From Cryptomeria japonica (taxonomy: Eukaryota > Streptophyta > Pinopsida > Cupressales > Cupressaceae), in NCBI RefSeq assembly GCF_030272615.1, contig NC_081411.1, positions 213,151,744-213,211,743 on the forward strand: a stretch of DNA of 60,000 nt, given 5' to 3'. Of this stretch, positions 35,500 through 47,318 are shown piece by piece (positions within the stretch are counted from its first letter, which is position 1; the number at the start of each line of letters is the position of its first letter). The position numbers were made by a program, and so were the translations under genes. The notes under the pieces were generated by a model, which was given only the letters and a program-made list of their open reading frames with translations, ran no database searches and was not told where the DNA came from.

Positions 35500-35559
35500 G
35501 AAGAAGGCTATTTTTTTCACATCGCCACTTTTTGGCCCCCCTTGATCCTGCACTAACCT
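35500..35559 (-). repeat. right terminal inverted repeat
   Basis: Plus-strand text ...TGATCCTGCACTAACCT is the inverted partner of 21636 onward. Inside it the GTTGACTTTTTGC region (reverse strand, about 35482-35470) mirrors GTTGACTTTCTAGGC at 22431. Confidence 0.65.
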
Positions 35560-36099
35560 AATATTTAATTTTGAACTCTATTTTTTGAATAGGAGACATG
35601 TAGCAGTTTTTTGAATAGGAGACAATCAGGATGATATATTCAATGTTTAGTGCCTTAGTAATTGATTTTGATGTTGAGTCTTCACATGTTGCAAATCGAC
35701 CTGAACCTGTTGTTGCTCCCTTGTTTCTATAAAAGGGAATTCAGGGTCATTTGCAAAGGGTTTTGAAACTTTTTATTTACTTTTGCATGGAGAATCATAC
35801 AGAGTGGTATATTGAGTTAATTGTATCATATGGCTATATTTTGAAAGAATTAATGAAAATCTAAGTTCTCAACATGTCTAAATAAACATCTCTGTATCAA
35901 TAAACACAATATGGTAATTTATTATGCTATTTTAAATTTGGAAATACAAAGTTGAAAAATACAATTACAAATCAATATTAAATTCTAATTGCAAAAAGTT
36001 GACATACTCATAAAATATCATCAAGTTATCAATCATAATAATATGCTTTTGTAATATGAATGATGAGATACAATAATAAGATTAATAAATACCAATCTC

Positions 36100-38772
36100 T
36101 TACAGTTGCCATTCCTCCTCATCAAATTCAGAGCTTTCTTGATTCTTGTCTATGTTTTCTTCACTTTGAGTCTGCATGCCTTCCCTAAACTGCATCTCAA
36201 TCCTACGAGTAGGTCCAGTACATGAGTCAATAGTCCCACTAGCACTTTGGTTTGAAGTGTTGCCCAAACTTCTTATTTCACATTTGGACCTCCACATTTT
36301 CAGTGCCCTATCGTAAGGAAAAGTGTGGAAATCATACCTAGATGTATAGAGCCTCAAGAAATTTCCATTTTTTTGTCTAGTTTGTTTCTTAGCTTTGATT
36401 TTAGGAACCCCAAAGCACTGAAAACTCTCTCATCTTCAACTGAAAACAATATCATGGTAAGATATAAATCAACAAACTTGATATATTGTGGTATTGAATC
36501 ATGCAACACTAAGTTCTCACCTAGATTTTTCCAAAGCATTGTTACTGATTCCTCTTTGTGGGGGTTCTCCATTCTGCTATATTGTTCCCTCATAGTGTAT
36601 GCAAAATGAGATGATTTCTCTTTAAGATGAGTTTCATCTAATATTCCATTTATAGTTACTTTGGATTCAATTATCTGGATATGTAAAATTGTTTTATCAA
36701 AGTCAGTAGCTTACTTAAAAAATGAGCTGCATTGTTGAGCTCAAATATTGAGGAAACACAATAGACATGGCTTCGAGTAGGTTTTCAGGAGGGAATCTTC
36801 TTCTAATCTATGAGGAAAGATCATAGGAAATTTTCTTCATAGAAGTAGTTACAAACTCAACAATCTTGTTGAAATATTCCCTTGTAACTCTTTCTAGTTG
36901 CTTCCTGGGGTGCTCTCCTAGTTCCTTGAGGTTGACCGTGGCATAGAAGTGCATTGGTATCTCAACTCCCCATACATTGGCACATACCTCCCCGTTTGCA
37001 CCGATTTGCAAAAAGTTATCAGGATTGTTGAAATCTGTGAGTGTCCACCACTTAACAAATTTTTCATTAGATAGTGTTGGTTGATTTTGATAGAGATTGT
37101 CAAGGGCCATGCGTGTCAACTTACGCAATGTAGCATATTCTACAATATACATAGCTCTTTTTTGGGCAGCCTTCATAATATTTCTCATTTCCTCTAGCAT
37201 GGGTAGAAGAGCTGCTAAAGTTAAGAGTATTTTTTAGATTACTTAATCTTTGAAGAAGGTTAGGAAATTTTGGTTGCTCTGATTCGTCGCGAGTTGTGTG
37301 AAATATTCCAATCAAGGATGGATATTATGAAAAAAAGTGATGTGCTAGACCATCCAAAGAGATCCAATTGGTATCATTATCCTTGAGAAGCTTATTCCCA
37401 TCAGTTATTCCATCAACAAAGTGTTGAAATTTCATAAATCGCTTGGGACATCAACATAAGTGTGAGTAGAGCTCTCTGATTAAAATTTCAATTTTTTTTA
37501 CTGGAGCATACTTGCTCACAATTCCAAAATCTAGATTCATTCTGTGAGCCATGTAGTGAATTGTAGTAATGTAGGGTGCAAAAGAATTTTCAATATTTTT
37601 ACAAAGATCATTCTTGTGAGCTTGCATTACAGAAGCTCCATCTGGTCCAACACACACCATTTTTTTGGCAATCATCATGTCATCCATACCTCCATATTCA
37701 ATTAAACATCTATTTACTAGTTGAAATAAATTATCTGCTATCACAATATCCTTCATTTTAACATAGATAGTAGATGAGGTTGGCGGGCATGTTTTTGTAT
37801 AGTATAAACATGCATGCATACCCACAAAGTATTGTCTATTGTCGTAACTTCATCTAAAGAAAATGCAATAAAGTTTGACTCTTATTTTTTTGATTACATC
37901 TTCTTTTTCAACCTCAGCAAGACAACTTGCCCATTCCCATCCACTGTAAACTGACCAGTAACTACTAGGATAGTTAAGAACTTTCAAAAAGTGTAATAAA
38001 CCACTAATTGATGGGAAATCTATCATAGCACGCCCTTTGCTCAAAATATAAAAAACAACACCTAACTGAACAACTTTTTTCCAGTTGTTCTATTTGCATT
38101 GCTTTTCCAAAACTAGCTTCAATAGAATATTTAACTTCAGTAGGCTTTGTCTATATTTTCTCATGAAAATAATACTCTTCGGCATTCCTCCTTTGTTTTC
38201 CATCTTATCACTGATTTTTCAACTCCATCAATCATTTTTTTTTCATAAACTTCACCTAGATTATTTTCTCTGGTATCAAATTTTAGTTGTAACTTAATTT
38301 CCTTGTTATATTTCCAAGTGCAAATCTTACACCCACATTCTATTGGAGGCTTACCTTGAATTGGATTATCCACTAGTTCAATGAATGGATACATTGATGC
38401 CCAATTAATTTGAAATTTCCTCACTGACATATCCTACTCACGATCCTTTTTTTATTTGGCTTTTCTTTTCCCCTTTCGTGCATTATCATCTATGGCATTA
38501 TCACCCAATTCGATTATATCATTCTGACTAACTTGGGTATCTACAAGATAATATTCTTCAAGATCATCCTGATTTGAGATATCAGGTTTGCCACCAGCTT
38601 CAACATGCAGTATAGGTTGTGAATTTTTTACTTGTACTTGTGATGATGTACATTCCTAATTTTCACCACAATCTTTTCCAAAGCCAAAGTATGAAGACAA
38701 CATTCTATGTTTTGTTGGCCTCTCATGGCCTTCCCCACATCTAGGTTTCCTACCCTTCTTCCTATTCAACAT
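36100..38772 (-). pseudogene. hAT-superfamily transposase (ZNF862-like type), degenerate
   Basis: Minus strand. ATG 38772 opens MLNRKKGRKPRCGEGHERPT, then an acidic linker and VRKFQINWASMYPFIELVDN followed by CGCKICTW, a BED-like zinc-finger position. The transposase core is recognisable around 37880-37450 (VCVGPDGASVMQAHKNDL, IHYMAHRMNLDF). The C-terminal hAT dimerisation segment near 36530-36370 reads SVEDERVFSALGFLKSKLRN, matching the family's E-R-x-F-S-x2-x-x-x-K-x-x-x-R pattern. The frame ends at a stop at 36100-36102 after FDEEEWQL. Several stops and frame changes show it is dead. Terminal inverted repeats were not found. DNA cut-and-paste transposition is the family role. Confidence 0.75.
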
Positions 38773-39600
38773 CTCCAACGAAATAAAGGCTACAAAAAAA
38801 ATATCGATTTGTTGAAGAAGTAATAATAAACTATAAAGTATAATATATGTTTCATTGGCCCTACAACCTACAATCTAGATGTCTGAGGTTTGAATCTCCC
38901 GGATGACCACTTGGCATTGATGGGTCCCCACTGAATAAGAATCAACTCAACAATGCAAACATATATAGATAAATTTAGAATAATATTATAACACTTCAAA
39001 AATATGATCGCTCACCTTTAGGTCACTAGCAGTTGCCAATGCAGTCAACAATAATGATTTTCCTTGGTCTGAAACTTCAATATTGATCCAAATTTAGAGC
39101 CTAGAGCCCACCAGATTGTGTAGAGATAGATCTGATCTTTGAATGTATTTATACCAATCCTTATATGGTGAATTCTGCAAGAATTTTATATGGTATACAA
39201 ATATTTGGCAAATCCTGCTTAACTATAACATGCCATGTAATTTTTGAGGCGATTATGGGTCGTCTAAATAATTGGCAAATAAAATATAGTTGGGAAAAAT
39301 TGGGGTCAATGGAGATACGCGTCAAAAAAATGTCGGACGAATTGGGTCCTCCTATCCAACAAATCTTCATATGCCTATAGGAAAATTATTGTCATCTATT
39401 AAGGAAACCTCAGAGAGTGTAGGAAGAAAAATTAAATTTACCGTGTGTCCATTGTATATTGTATTGGTGAAATCATTGCATAGAAATATTTAATTACATA
39501 AATATTACCATCAGGCCATGAATTTGATGAAAATTGATAATGTTCTGGTGACATGGCCACCTCAGTCGATACAAAATATTCATCATTTCCTAGGTCACCG
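38773..39600. other. no gene; possible tRNA-like SINE trace at 38855-38945
   Basis: Mostly AT-rich. At 38887-38898 GGTTTGAATCTC resembles a pol III B box, and TTGGCCCTACAACC at about 38855 resembles a weak A box about 30 bp upstream. No poly-A tail or second copy was seen, so a SINE is only a possibility. Confidence 0.3.
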
Positions 39601-39882
39601 ATGTGAAAAATTCACCATTGGTGAATATTCACCACTAAATTAATCTCTGTGGGTGAATCCTAATAGGGTTTTCTCCTAACTGGACATTATTGTAAGCTCT
39701 TAACTAGGCTAGGCTCCTAACAGGGTGCATTCCAAAAGAGTGCATTATCTTGTGGGTACCAATTCCCACCATGGTTTTTCCCATTTGGGTTTCAACGTGA
39801 AAATCCTGGTGTTCATATGGTGATTGATTTGTGTTTGTGTTAAGTTGATATCTTTCTATTGCATGCATGATATGGAACACTT
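39600..39882 (+). repeat. 5' LTR of copia B, first piece
   Basis: Contains CTCCTAACAGGGTGCATTCC, CCCACCATGGTTTTTCCCA and GAAAATCCTGGTGTTCATAT, typical of the R/U5 end of plant copia LTRs. It stops at GAACACTT, where element A begins. The left limit is a guess. Confidence 0.5.
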
Positions 39883-40634
39883 TGTTGGAAATTGACACTC
39901 TATTGGCTGGTTTCACTATATTATCATTGATGGCAACATGATTTTGGGTTTTGACTTCATATGATGTACCCGCAGGCACTTCACAGAATCTACACCAGCA
40001 CCAACACCGACAGGGTAGAAGATTTATTAAGTAACTGGCAATGTAGGCTAACATGAAATAGCAAAGTCATCGGTATTGGAGGCCAACACATCTTGGATCC
40101 GACATTGGCAAATAGTTTTAATGCTTATTCATTTTTGTTATCTGGCCGACATGTAATATGTTATTGTATATATCTTTGTAAGACAACATAATGAATGAAA
40201 TTCTATAAGGTATATAGGGCAGATTGATTAGATCATTTTGATATGATAGGATGGATATATGGATGTAATGTAATGTGAAATATATCAGAGAGACTATGTA
40301 TGTGAGGAATTCATTGTAAAGGTTATTTCGGTATTAAGGTTTAGGGTTTAACTAGAACAGACAAAGCTTAAATCAAAACTGTATTCTGGCATAGAAGATG
40401 CTATTTCTTACAGTTCAACACTTCTCCGGATTGTTGTTTGGATTGTTATGTAGTCAGTGAGGCTCCTATTGTGATGAGCAACGTGCTCTAGGTTGTAAGC
40501 CTTCCTACAAGTGCAGACCCATCATTTATTGTAATATCTCTTCATATGGCCAGTGAATTGATAGTGTGGGTCACAAATCCCACTGTTGTTTTTCCTCTTT
40601 GAGGTTTTCCATGTATAAATCCATGTGTTATGTT
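39883..40634 (+). repeat. 5' LTR of element A, 3'-truncated
   Basis: Collinear with 45207 onward for about 750 bp (ATTGACACTCTATTGG, CTACACCAGCACCAACAC, GTCAGTGAGGCTCCTATT). It then stops at TGTGTTATGTT, about 165 bp short of the LTR end. Confidence 0.85.
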
Positions 40635-40635
40635 G

Positions 40636-41240
40636 ACTCATGAAAATGAGATATTGAGGATTGATTTGGTACAATCCCAGAGCAATAAGAAAGATCTTGA
40701 GAGACAAATGATGATACTAAGAGAAGACTTAACTTCTGGAAGGAAGTACAAAGAAAAATTCAAGATCAACTCAGCACAACTTGATGAGTTACTGAAGAGA
40801 TAAAGGAAAAATGGAGATTCCAATGGACTTGGATTTGAGAAAGGACAAAATTTTGGTACTGTTAATGATGATAAAAACTATAAGGCACCGGTAAGACAAT
40901 TCAATGCTTATAAATTCAATGGTAGATGTTTTGTTTGCAATAAATTTGGACACATGGCTACGCAATGTAGAAATAGAGAAAATCAGAACCTTGATTGTGC
41001 TCCTGGTAAATGTTCTAAATGAAATAAGTTTGGTCATAAGACAAAAGATTGTAGAATGAATGTAAAATGCTATGCTTGTGGAAAATTTGGAAATATGGCT
41101 AATCAGTGTAGGTCAAGCAATTTCACGGTTTTAGCAAGGCAATTAAAAAGAACAATGTTACATGTTATGCATGCAATGAAATTGGACATATTGCTAAGTT
41201 TTGGAGAAGAAAAAATCTATTGGTAGGAAATGGAGGATCA
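40636..41240 (+). pseudogene. gag C-terminal part with four CCHC zinc knuckles (element A)
   Basis: A coiled-coil stretch (NKKDLERQMMILREDL) leads into the copia-gag signature LLKR*RKNGDSNGLGFEKGQ, then four knuckles. Knuckle 1, CFVCNKFGHMATQC, is intact. Knuckle 2, CSK*NKFGHKTKDC, has a TGA in place of its second Cys. Knuckle 3, CYACGKFGNMANQC, has His changed to Asn. Knuckle 4, CYACNEIGHIAKFW, has its last Cys changed to Trp and follows a frameshift near 41130. Only one knuckle could still bind zinc as written. Nucleocapsid and RNA packaging are the family role. Confidence 0.8.
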
Positions 41241-41771
41241 AATGATAAAGGAAAAAAGAAGGTTAGTGAGATCCGACATGATCACACTCAGAGATAGGTT
41301 AGGAATATTGAAGATAAATCATCAGATGGGAATGCCCCAGTTATCTATCCGGTAGAAGAGGTTGCTCCTGCACTTGCAATGAGATTAACTGGTAACTAGG
41401 GTAGATGCCTTAGGGGTAGGAAAATTTCATGGAAGATGATGCATATGCCCCATGAAGAGCTTTTGAAAAATGTTCCACATATTGGAGAGGATTATCCAGC
41501 ATTGATATGCTCAGAGTGAGATCCGGTATCATTCACTGACAATCATTTATGTCAATAAAAGATTAGGGTTTTCATGATGGATAAAAGGTCGATTACACCT
41601 AATTGTTAATCACCCAAAATTCAGAGCAATTATAGAGTGATTCAGAGAAACTTAGTGCAATCAGAAAATTTTCAGAGGCGATCAGATTTCTTCTTCAACG
41701 ATCACACCGGCCTCTGGAATGATTTGTTGGAGGTTTTCACCAGAAGCGTTCAAAGGTATTTTTCTTGAATC

Positions 41772-44700
41772 ATGGAATCGGGATCATCTTCTGCTCCTAT
41801 TTTCGTTGTAAATCCAACTATAGTAAAATTTAAGGATCACCCTAGGCCAATTTTCAAATGGTATCCACATGTCTCTACCAAGGAAGATTTGGTTGGAGCA
41901 TTTTCTCATGTTTTGAAGGAGTGGTATATGTGGAAGATGTTAGGACCTATATTCATTGTAACATAGAGGACTTAGGCACTTCGAAGATCAAGGGGATGTA
42001 TATGAATGAACTCATGGGAGAAGCTGGCAAAATCAAACTGACATATCAATACATCAAAGATCTAGGGTTTATTGATATTCTGGATATTCTAAAATTCGAG
42101 GATGAGATAGTCAGATATGTACTAAGAAGAGTACATGGGGAATTCATATGGTTGGATCGACCCTATAAAATTACCAAGGAAGCCCTTTGGGCAATTAGAG
42201 GCTTGTCATCAATAGGGCAACATTCGAATAAGAAGGTATCAAATGACTTCATAAGGAAGATCACCAGCGTCACATAAGAAAAGAGATCGATGAAGGTGAG
42301 CACAATCACTGAGAACAACATCAAGTTTGGAAGCATGATCATAGGCTACAAGGTAACTCAGTCTAACCAACTAAATTTAGTTTCCAGTTCATGTATTCTG
42401 GTCTCTTATAGGATGATGTGAGAAAATATCAAGTTAGATCTTTGTGACTAGATGCTTGAGGAATTATTGATCAATTTGGGAAAGATTAAAGGTGAGAAGA
42501 AGGGCACCTTCTAGTATGAAAATCTGTTGGTCTATTTAATGTTATAATTTTTAAATGATATTCCCAGTTCTGGGAGGAAATGGGCTTTTGACATCCTGGT
42601 AGGCAGACAGCTTAAGCAATCAATTTCTGCATTGGGAAGTCTTAGAGATGATAAGGTATGGGGTTACTTTAAAGCTTTTCAAAATTCTATGAGGTCTAGA
42701 ATAAGAGTACTTGAGCATATAGTACAAAAATAATCTACCATATGTTTCATGGTCAAAAAGGATGAGACCCTCATGGAGGCAGACAAGCCCTAGAAGATAT
42801 GGATAGATGAAATGGGCTATGAGGTGGATACATTAATTTTTTATGCTTATGCTGAGATAGATGAAGCAGAAAAACCTTGTGGAACAACACAGCAAAAGAC
42901 TCTTGAGGTTGAGGCAGAGTTCAACCGAAAGAAGAGGGAAAAACAAGAAGGTAAGGCAAGCAAGTTTGTACAATAAGGACATTAAGGCACTCATTGATGT
43001 TGTCCCAGAGAAAGGAAGAAAGAGAAAGGATTTGGTAGTTCACATTGAACTTGTGGCTGCTGAATCTGAATCTAAATATGAGGACAACACTCCATTGGCA
43101 TTCAAAAGAGTTGTGAGGAAGAAACTAGAAGAACCCAAGGTGGAAGCAAAGAAACAATCAGTTAGGAAGGTTACCATCAAATTACCGGCACAGAAGAAGG
43201 CACCTAAGGTGACACTATCAGCTGCATCCGATACTACCAGGAGGAGGAAAAGTGACATTGACTTGGCACTTGAGACTGGTAATGTTACAATTATTCCACC
43301 CAAAAATTATGCTGAAATTGTTGATGAAATCACAAAGGATGGAATATTGAAAAATGTTGAATTATATTACGATTAATTAGAAGTTGATGAGCAGAGAGAG
43401 GTAGAGGAAGGAATGCTTTTATACTTAAATATCTATAAGAAAGATTTAATTGAAATAGAAAATCAAATACTGGTAGATTTATACAACATGCTAGATGCTA
43501 GAAGGTTATCTGCAATGCAAGAAGACAAACACATCAAAATGTAGGAACTTTTAGCTATTTGTGTTACCATAGGTCCAGATGAGATGGAGAAGATAATAGA
43601 GGTTGTTGATAGAAAGGTTTTTAACATCAAACAAAAAATAACTAGCCTAATGTTAGGGGGAATGAATGAGGTGATCTAAAGGAAACACAAAAGGCTTGGA
43701 TAAAATTTTTGGGAGAGCAGAGAGGATTATTTACTTCACTGGAGACAAAAATGAGACTGTAGATACATTGACTGAAGGGAAAGGGAGAGGAATTATGGGT
43801 ACTCCACCCATAGTTTTCAAGAACATCAAGATAGTGGATATTAAGACACCGGTTATCAAAAATGTAAAGACACATATTGAGACACCTGTTATTACTGAGA
43901 ACATTGTACAAGACACTAACGTTGAGGAGACCTATCCTCCGGATATTAATGTATAGGTTGAGGATACCGTTCCTAGAGAGGAATCGACAGTTGCATAAAC
44001 TGCACCAAATGGTGAAGCCATCGGGGCAAGTGAGGAGGCATTAAAGGTTAAATAATCAGAAATAATAGGGGAATCCAGTAAGGCACCGTTTGGGAGTCCA
44101 TCATTGTTGACAATTGACACTTCTCAAGTTGAGAAGAAATCCATCATAGAGATGAGTCCCACATAGCTAATGATGATGGCCACTCAGAAACTAATGAAGG
44201 AGGGATCCATAGACAAGGGAATAATAGATCAATCAATAACAATTTTGCACAAATTAGTCCCAAAATTCATGATTGAGAATGAAGCGAGCCCTTCTGGCAA
44301 GGTTAAGGCAATAACATAGAAGATTTCTAAATATTTTCAACCATTACAACAGATTTGAAACTGAAAAACACTTGAGAGATTCAGTTTGGCTAAGAGAGCC
44401 ACTTTTGATCAGATTATTGAGATAGAGAAGAGGAAGATTGAGGAGAAACTTATTCTTACTGAAAATTGTTTGAAACAAGGTACTAACATATACAATGCAT
44501 GTTGTAATATAGAGATTCTTACAGAAAATGTTGATAATAAGGTAAAGGAGTTATAGGAAAAGATTGCTAATATTGCTAATTCTTTTGATGGTCTAACTTC
44601 ACTAAACACATCTATTGATGGACAAATTTTGACCTTGGAGAACCAAATTTATGCTCTTGAAAAGGAAAGAGATAAGATCATTCAGAGAGCTAGAAGTCTC

Positions 44701-44928
44701 AGAGGCTTGGTGAGTTCAAGATTGGATTCACTTGGTGTACATAAGAGGGGATGCATGGACATGCTTGGTAAACCCACACCGGCAGAAGTCACTGAGAATT
44801 AATCACTTACATATGTATTGAGTGGACTTGTATCCATCTCCAACACATTCAAAACCGACTGGGATACCTATGTAGAGTTACTGGAGAAAGCTTACCCGAA
44901 AATCTTGAAATTGGTCAAGCTTCGGTAA
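41772..44928 (+). pseudogene. novel ORF replacing pol in element A; globular head, coiled-coil tail
   Basis: Starts at ATG 41772 (MESGSSSAPIFVVNPTIVKF) and, with shifts near 41900, 42850 and 43690, runs to TAA 44926-44928. The head (41780-42740) is globular and includes EIVRYVLRRVHGEFIWLDRP and YKITKEALWAIRGL, weakly similar to the unnamed ORFs at 9271 and 14991. The middle (42860-43300) is strongly basic (KRKDLVVHIE, KKLEEPKVEAKKQ). Next comes an acidic, Pro/Thr-rich linker (43770-44150). The tail (44400-44700) is heptad-like (IEIEKRKIEEKLILTENCLK, LTLENQIYALEKERDKII). Stops are mostly TAG. The family is not recognised. It could be an envelope-like third ORF, known downstream of pol in some copia lineages, or a captured host gene. 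Only its position between gag and the 3' LTR is certain. Confidence 0.55.
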
Positions 44929-45193
44929 GACATTTTTGGAGGTATTCAATGTACAGTTATTAGTCTTTGACATTCTTTTTACAGTTTTTTGGGAATTGAT
45001 GTCAAAGGGGGAGTAGTATACATGTGAAAAAGAATAAAGAGAAAAAGAATGAAGAGTTGCATACACTAGGGGGAGATACTTAGATTTTGGAATTTTGGAA
45101 GTATTTTGCATATTCAGCTTGGGGGGAGCAGGATAGGATGAAACTGATGGGTGAAACCATGATCATTTTTAACATGAGTGTTTCCATCAATGC

Positions 45194-45206
45194 CAAAGGG
45201 GGATAT
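45194..45206 (+). other. polypurine tract of element A
   Basis: CAAAGGGGGATAT immediately before TGTTGG of the 3' LTR. Further purine-rich phrases (AAAGGGGGAGTAG at 45005, TAGGGGGAGAT at 45068) precede it, as in many plant copia 3' untranslated regions. Confidence 0.75.
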
Positions 45207-46126
45207 TGTTGGAAATTGAAACTCTATTGGTTGGTTTCATTATGTTGTCATTGATGGAAACATGATTTTGGGTTCCGACTTCATATGGTGTACCAACAAG
45301 CACTTCATAGACTCTACACCAGCACCAACACTAACATTGGCAGTGTAGAAGATTTCTTTAGTAATCGGTAATACAGGCCGACAAGGTATAGAAAAGTCAT
45401 CGGTATTGGAGGCCGACACATCTTGGATCTGGGATCAGCAAATAGTTTTAATGCTTATTCATTTTTGTTATCTGGGCGACATGTAATATGTTATTGTATA
45501 TATCTTTGTAATTCGACATAAAGCATGAAAATTGTATAAGGTATATAGGGCAGATTGATTAGATCATTTTGATATGATAGGATGGATATATGGATGTAAT
45601 GTCATGCAAAATATATCAGAGAGACTATGAATGTGAGGAATTCATTGTAAAGGTTATTCCGATATTGAGGTTTAGGGTTTTAACTAGAACAAACAAAGCT
45701 TAAACCAGAACTGTATTTTGGCATAGAAGATGCTATTTCTTGCAGTCTAACACTTCTCCAGATTGTTCTCTGGATTGTTATGTAGTCAGTGAGGCTCCTA
45801 TTATGATGAGCAATGTTCTCTAGGCTGTAAGCCTTCTTGCAAGTGTAGGCCCATCATATATTGTAATCCCTTCATATGGCCAGTGAATTGATACTGTGGG
45901 TCACAAATCCCACCATGGTTTTTCCTCTTTGAGGTTTTCCACGTATAAATATATGTGTTATGTTTCTCATTTATGTGTTTGGCTTATTGGTTTCATTACT
46001 TTTTTCAATTCTGTTTATACCGGTATACCAGTTGGTGTATGAATGTTTTGTTAAGATTAAAATCTTCTATTGTGGTAAAACAATGATTCACCCCCCCCCC
46101 CCTCTCAGTGTTATTGGTTTCCAACA
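45207..46126 (+). repeat. 3' LTR of element A
   Basis: 920 bp, TGTTGG...CCAACA, ending in a C-run followed by CTCTCAGTGTTATTGG. Matches the 5' copy with many substitutions, so insertion is older than that of element D. Confidence 0.85.
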
Positions 46127-46252
46127 CAATTAAATGAGAAGTTTGGTAAATCTGATTAGTAGATTGATTTCAATGGATACAGGTACTGGTTATGATTGTT
46201 TTTGGTGAAGTACTGATTAGTTTGGTTTAAGATTTCAGTTTGTTGTTAATAC
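46127..46252 (+). repeat. 5' LTR of copia B, middle piece
   Basis: A 126-bp fragment between element A and gypsy D. Its last bases, AATAC, are the D target site and reappear at 53716. Confidence 0.6.
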
Positions 46253-47020
46253 TGTTTATGGTGAAAATGGATACAACAATAATAATATTGGAAGACTAAA
46301 TAGATTCAACCACAAAACCCTAGCCTAACAACAACAAAGATCCACCATAACATATGAAGATTACCTAAGACAATGCAAATCAAATGAAATCACAAAGATT
46401 ATACCATCACATGTCCAATAGGGTTTGGATCTCCATTCTTCCTATCTCCATTGATCTTGCTTGATATATTTGCTCTCAGATTTTGTGTGTGCACAAGAGC
46501 TCAACAAAGAATGGAATGTGGTTGCAAGTAGGATCTCATATGCCAAGTAGTCAGTTGATCAAGTAGTTAGGGTTTGATAATGAAGGAAGCATCTCCTTAT
46601 ATAGAAGACACAATATGAAATGGAGGGATAAGATTGAGAGGTGTAAAAGGAGGTCGGCTATGATTAGAGGGTAGGTAAAGAAAATAATAAAATAATGAAA
46701 GGGTAGGTAGTGTAGGAATTAAGAGATGAATGACATGTGTCATGGGTAGAAAAGGCTAATGAATTAATTAAATAGATAAAGATTTATTTAATTAATAGAA
46801 GAAGTAGGAACAATTAAATAAATAAGATATTTATTTAATTTAAGAAAAGGATAATTTAAATAAATAAATGTATTTATTTAAATGAGAAATAAGGGTAGAA
46901 GAGGATAAATGAATTAATTAAATAAATAAAGATTTATTTAATTAATAGAAGAATTAGGCTTAGATAATTAAATAAATAAAATATTTACTTAATTAGACAT
47001 GACAATTTTAGGTGTCTACA
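46253..47020 (-). repeat. 3' LTR of gypsy D
   Basis: Minus-strand reading TGTAGACACCTAAAATTG...CACCATAAACA, 768 bp. It contains three AT-rich inverted repeats (for example TTAATTAAATAAATAAAG followed by ATTTATTTAATTAA) around 46750-46950. Partner of 52949-53715. Confidence 0.95.
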
Positions 47021-47034
47021 TTTTGCCCCTCTTT
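47021..47034 (-). other. polypurine tract of gypsy D
   Basis: Minus-strand AAAGAGGGGCAAAA directly precedes the 3' LTR start TGTAGACACC. The same tract adjoins the LTR of element E at 59736, showing that the two are related. Confidence 0.85.
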
Positions 47035-47318
47035 GAGACAATGTAGCTTGTTGCGTTGTTTCAAAGAAGATAATATGAACTGATACAAAGTTGCCCCAAG
47101 ATGGGAATGATATGCCCCCTCGAGAGATTGGATGAAAAATGTCTGAAAAGATCACAGACAATCTCTCGATAGAATGGACTGACCAGATAAAGTGACAAAA
47201 TCAAGGGATAACGAAGAGTAGAAGAGGCTATAATGGATTGACTGGATAAAGTGACATAATCATGGGATAACGAAGACTGACTCGGGAAATGAGGGCTAGG
47301 ACTAAGGCTAGGGTAGTC

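Larger units (their letters stand above)
21636..35559. mobile_element. candidate 13.9-kb TIR DNA transposon with two convergent genes
   Basis: The left end reads AGGGTATGTGCAGGATCATGG. The right end, reverse-complemented, reads AGGTTAGTGCAGGATCAAGG. The match continues with G.G.GCCAAAA and AGTGGC[AG]ATG, allowing a 10-base insertion on the left. Further inside, inverted matches recur: GTTGACTTT near 22431 and 35473, and CAGATAT(C/T)C blocks near 22519, 25230, 34775, 34865 and 35405. The flanking trinucleotide AAT occurs on both sides (21633-21635, 35560-35562), a possible 3-bp duplication. Contents are a transposase-like frame (+), a spliced gene (-), two tandem arrays and simple-sequence tracts. 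It sits 290 bp downstream of the stop of the G-patch frame. Termini are inferred from the inverted repeats alone. Confidence 0.65.
39883..46126 (+). mobile_element. LTR retrotransposon A: gag plus novel ORF, no pol
   Basis: Bounded by LTRs starting TGTTGGAAATTGA and ending CCAACA, with a polypurine tract (AAAGGGGGATAT) before the 3' LTR. The flanks CACTT (39878-39882) and CAATT (46127-46131) are a one-mismatch target-site duplication. The 5' LTR is cut short, and PBS plus gag N-terminus are deleted. What remains is the coiled-coil and zinc-knuckle part of gag, then a frame of about 1,050 codons of unknown type. No protease, integrase or RT motif is visible. The PPT and LTR style suit Ty1/copia. 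Non-autonomous. Confidence 0.8.

Noticed and set aside
35551-35555. CACTA at the right end of the TIR element
   Set aside because: It would have to read TAGTG on the plus strand at the right end for a CACTA element. The left end has no CACTA, and the transposase core is not of that type.
42455-42745. Continuous pol between gag and 3' LTR of element A
   Set aside because: I looked for DSG, D-D-E, YVDD or RNase H motifs from 41.2 to 45.2 kb in the three forward frames and saw none.
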